DNA from: Paractinoplanes deccanensis
GTDB taxonomy: Bacteria; Actinomycetota; Actinomycetes; Mycobacteriales; Micromonosporaceae
Assembly: GCF_016862115.1 (NCBI RefSeq)
Contig: NZ_BOMI01000114.1
Coordinates: 62,001 to 126,000, forward strand
Direction: 5' to 3'
Length of the DNA: 64,000 nucleotides
The notes below the pieces were generated by a model. The model did not search any database. It had not been told where the DNA came from and saw only the letters and a list, made by a program, of their open reading frames with translations. Position numbers and translations under genes: made by a program. Below, one piece after another: positions 59,194-64,000 of this stretch (its first letter is position 1; the number at the start of each line of letters is the position of its first letter).

Positions 59194-62190
59194 TTACGCA
59201 AGGCAGGTGAGGGCGGGATAGGCGGCGGTGACGCCGTTGGCGGACGCGGTGCCCGCGGCCACCGAGGAGGTGCGTGCGGCGAAGGCCTGATAGGCGTTGC
59301 CGCCGGCTTCGACGCCGGCGACAACCCTTTGGCCGTACGGGGTGACGAGCGCGATGTCCGTCGCGGCGTCCCCGTCGTTGCGGGCCTGGACGGCCACGTA
59401 CGCCTTCCCGGCGATGCACCGCGGCTGGGCCGTGACCGTCAGGGTGGGCCGGCTCTCGTCGGCGAAGGCGCGCCATTCGGTGACGGCCACGGCGGAGTAC
59501 GTGGTGCCGTTGCCGTCGGCGCTGATCGTGGCGCGCAGCCGCGACGTGGTGACCGGGTCGAAGGTGACCTTGTTGAACGCGGTGGTGCTCGTCCCGTACG
59601 CCGACGGGTTGACGACGTCATGCCACGCGGAGCCGTCCCAGTACTGGAGTTTCCAGCCGTCCGGTTCGGCGACGCCGTCGCCGGTGCCCTGGTTGCTGTC
59701 GCGCCAGAACTTGAGCTCGGCGCCGGTGAACCGGATGGGCCGGGACCAGTCGTACTGGATCCACTGGGTCGCCGGGCGGCTGCCCGACCAGGTGCCCCAG
59801 ATCTGCGCCTGCGACGGGTTCGCCGGGTCGGCGTCGTCGTTGAGCGCGGTGACGCTGTTCCATCCCGCCGTGTACGAGGCGGTCGGCACCGCGATCGGCC
59901 CGACGTTGCCGGTGAGCGGCGCGGACAGGTCGGCCGGGACGACCACCGACTTCGCCGTCTCCGTGTTGCCCGCCCGGTCGACCGCGCGGAACGAGACGGT
60001 GTGCTTGCCCGCGTCCGGGGCGGCGATCGGCCCGCTGTACGGGGTCCAGGCGCCGCCGCCGATCGTGTACTCGACGCGCGCCGGCCCCGAGGTGGCGTCG
60101 GTGGCGGTGACGGTCACCTTCCGGTCGGCGACCGTGCCGGTGCTGGCCGGCGCGGTCGCGTCGATGTTCACGGCGAGCGTCGAGGGCGCGGACGTGTTGC
60201 CGGCCCGGTCGGCCGCGGTCGCGGTGACCGTGTGCCGCCCGTCGCCGGAGACCGTGACGTCGGCCTGCCGCACCGGGCTCGCCTCGACCGGCGCGGCGCC
60301 GTCGACCGTGGTGCGGATCGTCATGCGCCCGCCCCGGTCGTCGACGGCGGCGGCCCGCACGCGCACCGCCGACCGGTACCAGCCCTCGGTCCCGGCGCTG
60401 CCGCTCGGGGTGAGCGTCAGCGCCGGCGCGGAGACGTCGCCTTCGGTGTCGGAGGGCGAGACGACCGTGACCGTGGCCGTGACCCGCCCCGCCGCGTAGC
60501 CGAGCACGCTGCCGGAGACCGTGAAGGTGCCGGGCTGCGCGACGTCCGCCGCGGTGACAGCGTCCCAGGAGACCGGGATCTGCAGCCCGTCGACCGGCAC
60601 CGTGGCCGGCAGCTCGGTCTCGCCGACCTCGACCGTGATCGGCGGTACGGCGAGCGAGGCCGGTTGCGACGCGAGGACCTTCCACTCCTCCACCGCGACC
60701 GCCGAGTACGTCGAGCCGTTGGTGGACGCGTCGAACACCGCCCGTACCTGCGTGGTGGTCACCGGGTCGAAGGTGGTGGCCTGGAAGCCCTGCGTCCCGG
60801 TCGGATAGCCGCTCGGGTTGGGCACGTCCGCCCACTGCCCGGTCGCCGCGTTCCAGTACTGGATGCGCCAGCGCGCCGGTGCGGCCACGCCGACCCCGGT
60901 GCCCTGCGGCTGGTCGTTCCAGAACTCGATCTGTGATCCGGCGACCCGCATCGGCTGGTCCCACGTGTACTGCACCCACTGCTGCGGCGGGTTGCTGCCG
61001 GTCCATGTGCCCCACATGTCGGGCGGCAGTGGGTTGGCGCGCACGATCTCGTCGTTGAGCGCCTTCACCCAGTACTGCGTCGGCACCGGCTCGTTCGAGA
61101 CGGTCACCTTGGCGGCGTGGGCGATGTTCGCCCGCGGGGTGCGGTCCGGCTGCTTCACCGGGGTCTGCACGACCTGCTTCATGCGCGGCGGCGACTGGGT
61201 GTCGTCCCACTCGACCTTGTCGATCGCCACCGAGCGGCGGAAGTGGCCGCCTCCCACGGCGTCGGCGGTGTGGTAGGCGAGGTACCACTGCCCCTCGTAC
61301 TCGATGATGCCCGGATGGCTGGTGGTCGAGGAGACCGGGGCGAGGACGGTGCCCCGGTACGTCCACGGCCCCTGCGGCGAGGACGAGGTCGCGTAGGCGA
61401 TGCAGGCGTGGTAGTTCGCCGGGGTGCACGGTGACGTGGGGCCGGCGTTGTTGCCCGCGTACGCCAGGTAGTAGGTGCCGTCGCGCTCGAACAGCCACGG
61501 CGCCTCGAAGTAGCCGGTGAGGCCCGTGACGGCCCGCTGCGTGCCGACCGGGGTCTTCATGTCGGCCTGGAACTCCAGCATGCGCAGCTGGCCGAAGGTG
61601 CCCCAGTAGACGAAGACCCGCTGCCCCTCGACCAGGATCGTCGGGTCGATGTTCTCGATGTCGTTGGCGGAGGGCACGCGCTGCGAGATCAGCGGCCCGC
61701 CGATGTGGTCGGCCCACGGCCCGGTCGGGGTGTCGGAGACGGCCACGCCGATGGCGAACTTGTTGGCGGCGGTGCTGTCGCGCTCGCTGACCGGGACGTA
61801 CCAGTAGTAGCGCCCGTCGGGTCCCCGGACGACCTGCCCGGCGTAGGCGCGGCCGGGCGTGGCCCAGGGGAAGACGGCCTCGGGGCGCATGAGCGACGGG
61901 AAGTGGGTCCACTCCCCCGCCGCCACGTCGGAGGTGCGGAAGGCGCCCCACTCGTTCATGACGAAGTCGTTGACGGCCGGCCCCGCCTCGTCGTGGCCGG
62001 TGTAGAGGTAGAGCTGCCCGTCGGCCACCAGCGGCGCGGGGTCGGCGGAATAGTAGGAGCCGTCGGCGAGGATCGGGTTTCCGGCGTGGGTGAAGGTGCG
62101 CGGTTCGGCCGCCTGGGCGGCCGCGGCGGGAGCTGCGAGGAGCATCCCGGCCGCGACCAGCCCCGCGACCGCTGCGGAAAGCGGTCTCAA
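59194..62190 (-). CDS. Large secreted modular GH43-family glycosidase
   Basis: A 998-residue exported enzyme. After a signal peptide comes a five-bladed GH43 domain (residues ~30-350): ILADGSYYSADPAPLVADG, DIENIDPTILVEG and EAPWLFERDGTYYLAYAG hold the expected acidic residues. Then follow a discoidin-like domain (VPTQYWVKALNDEIV ... VAVEEWKVLA), a bacterial Ig-like domain (PPITVEVGETELPATVPVDG), two-three beta-sandwich repeats, a second discoidin-like domain and a C-terminal Cys-bracketed module (PRCIAGKAYVAVQARNDGD ... AAYPALTC). Arabinan, xylan or similar side chains are the usual targets. TTG 62190 has AGAAGGA upstream. Confidence 0.88.
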   Translation of the reverse strand: MRPLSAAVAGLVAAGMLLAAPAAAAQAAEPRTFTHAGNPILADGSYYSADPAPLVADGQLYLYTGHDEAGPAVNDFVMNEWGAFRTSDVAAGEWTHFPSLMRPEAVFPWATPGRAYAGQVVRGPDGRYYWYVPVSERDSTAANKFAIGVAVSDTPTGPWADHIGGPLISQRVPSANDIENIDPTILVEGQRVFVYWGTFGQLRMLEFQADMKTPVGTQRAVTGLTGYFEAPWLFERDGTYYLAYAGNNAGPTSPCTPANYHACIAYATSSSPQGPWTYRGTVLAPVSSTTSHPGIIEYEGQWYLAYHTADAVGGGHFRRSVAIDKVEWDDTQSPPRMKQVVQTPVKQPDRTPRANIAHAAKVTVSNEPVPTQYWVKALNDEIVRANPLPPDMWGTWTGSNPPQQWVQYTWDQPMRVAGSQIEFWNDQPQGTGVGVAAPARWRIQYWNAATGQWADVPNPSGYPTGTQGFQATTFDPVTTTQVRAVFDASTNGSTYSAVAVEEWKVLASQPASLAVPPITVEVGETELPATVPVDGLQIPVSWDAVTAADVAQPGTFTVSGSVLGYAAGRVTATVTVVSPSDTEGDVSAPALTLTPSGSAGTEGWYRSAVRVRAAAVDDRGGRMTIRTTVDGAAPVEASPVRQADVTVSGDGRHTVTATAADRAGNTSAPSTLAVNIDATAPASTGTVADRKVTVTATDATSGPARVEYTIGGGAWTPYSGPIAAPDAGKHTVSFRAVDRAGNTETAKSVVVPADLSAPLTGNVGPIAVPTASYTAGWNSVTALNDDADPANPSQAQIWGTWSGSRPATQWIQYDWSRPIRFTGAELKFWRDSNQGTGDGVAEPDGWKLQYWDGSAWHDVVNPSAYGTSTTAFNKVTFDPVTTSRLRATISADGNGTTYSAVAVTEWRAFADESRPTLTVTAQPRCIAGKAYVAVQARNDGDAATDIALVTPYGQRVVAGVEAGGNAYQAFAARTSSVAAGTASANGVTAAYPALTCLA

Positions 62191-62201
62191 GGCGATTCCT
62201 T

Positions 62202-64000
62202 CTAGGAGCAGGTGAGGGCGCTGTACGGGGCGGGCACCGTGGTGCCCCCGGCCTTCGCGGTGGCCGTGCCCGCGGCGATCTGCGCCGCCCGTGAGCTGAA
62301 GGACTGGTAGGCGGCCTTGCCGGGCGCGACCCCGGTGACCGTCCTCGTCCCGTACGGCGTGATGAGCTCGATAGTCAGCGGCTGGTCGCCGGTGTTGCGG
62401 GCGGTGACGGACACGTACGCCCTGCCCGCGACGCACTGCGCCTTGGCCTCGGCGGTCACAGCGGCCCCACCGGCGGGGACGTCGTAGACCTCCCATTCCT
62501 GCACGCCCGGAGCGCCCTTGCCCTCCACGGTCCCGGAGGACGTCAGCACCGCCCGCAGCCTCGTGGTGGTGACCGCCTTGAACCCGACGGTGTTCCACTC
62601 GGTCGCGGAGGTGCCGTACGCGGTCGGGTTCTCGACGTCCTGCCACGTGCCGGCCGCGGTCCAGTGCTGGAGCTTCCAGGCCGACGGCGGGGCGACGCCG
62701 TTGCCGTCGCCGTCCAGGTCGCTGGTGAACCAGACGCGGGTGCGGTCGACCGTGACGGGCGCGGCCCAGTCGAGCTGGATCCACTGCTCGCCCACCTGGG
62801 GCCAGGTGTTCCACACGTCGGTGTTCGGCCCCACCGGCCCGGTCGGCGGCACCCCGTCGACCAGGTTGTCGGCGGTGACCCAGCCCGGCGTGTACGACGC
62901 GGAGGCCGTGCCCGTGCGGGCCACGTTCACCGGCGCCTGGCCCGCCTCGACCTCGAGTGTGCCAGCGGCCGACGTGTTGCCGGCCCGGTCCACCGATCGG
63001 TAGCCGACCGTGGTGGCCGCCGACCCGATCGGCACCGCGCCGGCCGCGGTCGTCCAGTCCTGCGTGACGACGCCGCCGGAGGTGAGCCGGTACTGCACCG
63101 CCCCGACGCCGGACAGCGCGTCGGACCCGGTGATCGTGACGGTCCGCGCCGCCTTGTCGTACGTGGCGGAGGCAGTCGGCGCGGTCCGGTCGATGCCCAC
63201 GACGAGCGACGTGACCGCCGAGACGTTGCCCGCGTCGTCCGTGGCGCGCGCCCGGACCGTGGTCGACCCCTCGGTGGTGACCGTGACCGGCCCGGTGTAG
63301 GCCCGGTACGAGCCGTCCTCGATCGCGACCTCGACGGCCGGCGAGTCGTCGCGGTTGTCGGTGGCCGTGGCGGTCACCTTCACGTCGGACGTGGTCCAGG
63401 CGCTCGCCGGGTCGGCCGTCAGCGCCGTCACCGGCGGCGACGTGTCCTGCGGGCCGCCCGCGCCGACCGTGACCGTCGCGGTGGCCGTCTTGTCGGTGCC
63501 GGCGACCTGCCCGGTCACCTCGAAGGTGCCCGCCGCGGCGTACGAGGCCGGGTCGATCGGCCGCCAGGTGACCCCGATGCCGCTCTGCCGCGAGCCGTCG
63601 TTGTAGCCGACCGTCACCCCGGACGGCAGGACGGGCGCGACGCCGACCGCGGTGGTGACGGCCACCGGGTCGATGGTGTTGATCTGCACCGGGGCGCTGC
63701 CCCGGACCCACACGTGGGCCGCGGCGGTCAGCGTGGTGCCGGCGACGAAGCCGCTGATCGTGAAGTCACCGATCTCCGCGAGCCTCGCCGGGTCGATCTC
63801 GCCCCAGGCCACCGCGACCGGCAGCCGCGCGCCGTCGGCGTACGTCACCTCGACCGTGGCCGGCAGGGCCGGGGCCACGCCGGCCTGGGTGCGCACGTCG
63901 ACCGGCTGGATCGAGCTCGCCGGCGAGGCGAAGACCCGCCATTCGGTGACGCCGACCGCCGAGTACGCCGTGCCCGCCGCGTTCGGCAGCGCGTTGAAGG
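62202..64000 (-). CDS. Large secreted modular protein, C-terminal part (5' partial)
   Basis: The frame is open to the window edge, so the N-terminus and any catalytic domain are outside. What is visible is a discoidin-like end (TAYSAVGVTEWRVFA), two Ig-like domains of the VxVTYADGARLPVAVAW type, OmpL47-like sandwich repeats (DNRDDSPAVEVAIEDGSYRAY, VDRAGNTSAAGTLEV), another discoidin domain (SYTPGWVTADNLVDGVPP) and the same Cys-bracketed C-terminal module as the GH43 protein (AQCVAGRAYVSVTARNTGD ... APYSALTC). It ends 11 bp before the GH43 start, in the same operon. Confidence 0.85.
   Translation of the reverse strand, partial: FNALPNAAGTAYSAVGVTEWRVFASPASSIQPVDVRTQAGVAPALPATVEVTYADGARLPVAVAWGEIDPARLAEIGDFTISGFVAGTTLTAAAHVWVRGSAPVQINTIDPVAVTTAVGVAPVLPSGVTVGYNDGSRQSGIGVTWRPIDPASYAAAGTFEVTGQVAGTDKTATATVTVGAGGPQDTSPPVTALTADPASAWTTSDVKVTATATDNRDDSPAVEVAIEDGSYRAYTGPVTVTTEGSTTVRARATDDAGNVSAVTSLVVGIDRTAPTASATYDKAARTVTITGSDALSGVGAVQYRLTSGGVVTQDWTTAAGAVPIGSAATTVGYRSVDRAGNTSAAGTLEVEAGQAPVNVARTGTASASYTPGWVTADNLVDGVPPTGPVGPNTDVWNTWPQVGEQWIQLDWAAPVTVDRTRVWFTSDLDGDGNGVAPPSAWKLQHWTAAGTWQDVENPTAYGTSATEWNTVGFKAVTTTRLRAVLTSSGTVEGKGAPGVQEWEVYDVPAGGAAVTAEAKAQCVAGRAYVSVTARNTGDQPLTIELITPYGTRTVTGVAPGKAAYQSFSSRAAQIAAGTATAKAGGTTVPAPYSALTCS

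Overview
The window is GC-rich, compactly coded DNA of a high-GC Gram-positive bacterium. Start/stop overlaps (ATGA, GTGA, TTGA), GTG and TTG starts, possible leaderless starts, large LuxR-type ATPase regulators, an AfsR-type NB-ARC/TPR regulator and a Tat-exported glycosidase all point to a filamentous actinomycete. An Actinoplanes or Micromonospora relative is an inference from gene style only. I found no rRNA, tRNA, CRISPR array, transposase or phage gene, so this is ordinary chromosome with a few scars.

Layout. 1-2549: an AfsR-like regulator (5' end outside the window) coupled to a LuxR-type regulator. 2533-5775: ilvC, a 68-residue protein coupled to an FAD monooxygenase, and an acetyltransferase. 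5882-18550: two paralogous ~900-residue LuxR/ATPase regulators with a DipZ-like thiol-redox protein, a hydrolase, a ThDP enzyme, a DUF3152 lipoprotein, a flavoprotein disulfide reductase homologue and two VOC proteins. Both VOC genes are preceded by the same kind of inverted repeat (CCAGGG-N5-CCCTGG). 18638-28259: small metabolic and regulatory genes (monooxygenase, PfkB kinase, quinone reductase, ABC ATPase, ECF sigma factor, aldo/keto reductase with TetR, TetR with divergent hydrolase, peptide deformylase).

28339-36241: an orphan EACC1-like protein, a membrane hydrolase, a secreted GH99-like glycosidase with two discoidin domains, two head-to-head ArsR operons each with its own operator, an SDR, and an S1-Nudix protein preceded by 39-bp repeats. 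36242-41324: a sugar-acid operon in the L-fucose/L-rhamnose style (enolase-superfamily dehydratase, aldose dehydrogenase, lactonase, fuconate dehydratase) under a divergent GntR regulator. A deletion scar lies inside it where one or more genes are missing. 41424-45705: cupin, LysR, two genes truncated head to head (HD domain and GlxA/AraC type), nitronate monooxygenase, DUF6401-like protein.

45706-49464: two divergent PRC-barrel/DUF2382 stress proteins, a TDT transporter, a GC-rich tandem repeat and a methyltransferase. 49580-52821: a three-gene run of an unrecognised protein, a SxxK serine hydrolase and a secreted lipase, closed by a strong terminator. 52890-57289: methyltransferase, erythromycin-esterase-like protein, secreted nuclease/phosphatase, double VOC protein, small membrane protein. 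57533-64000: a same-strand block for secreted polysaccharide breakdown, with two very large modular proteins (one GH43) followed by a WxL-like protein and a DUF916-like membrane-anchored partner.

The most unusual items are the WxL-like/DUF916-like pair joined to modular glycosidases in an apparent actinomycete, the shared VOC-promoter inverted repeat, the paired ArsR switch, the double gene truncation near 43490, and the duplicated convergent gene junction near 28800.
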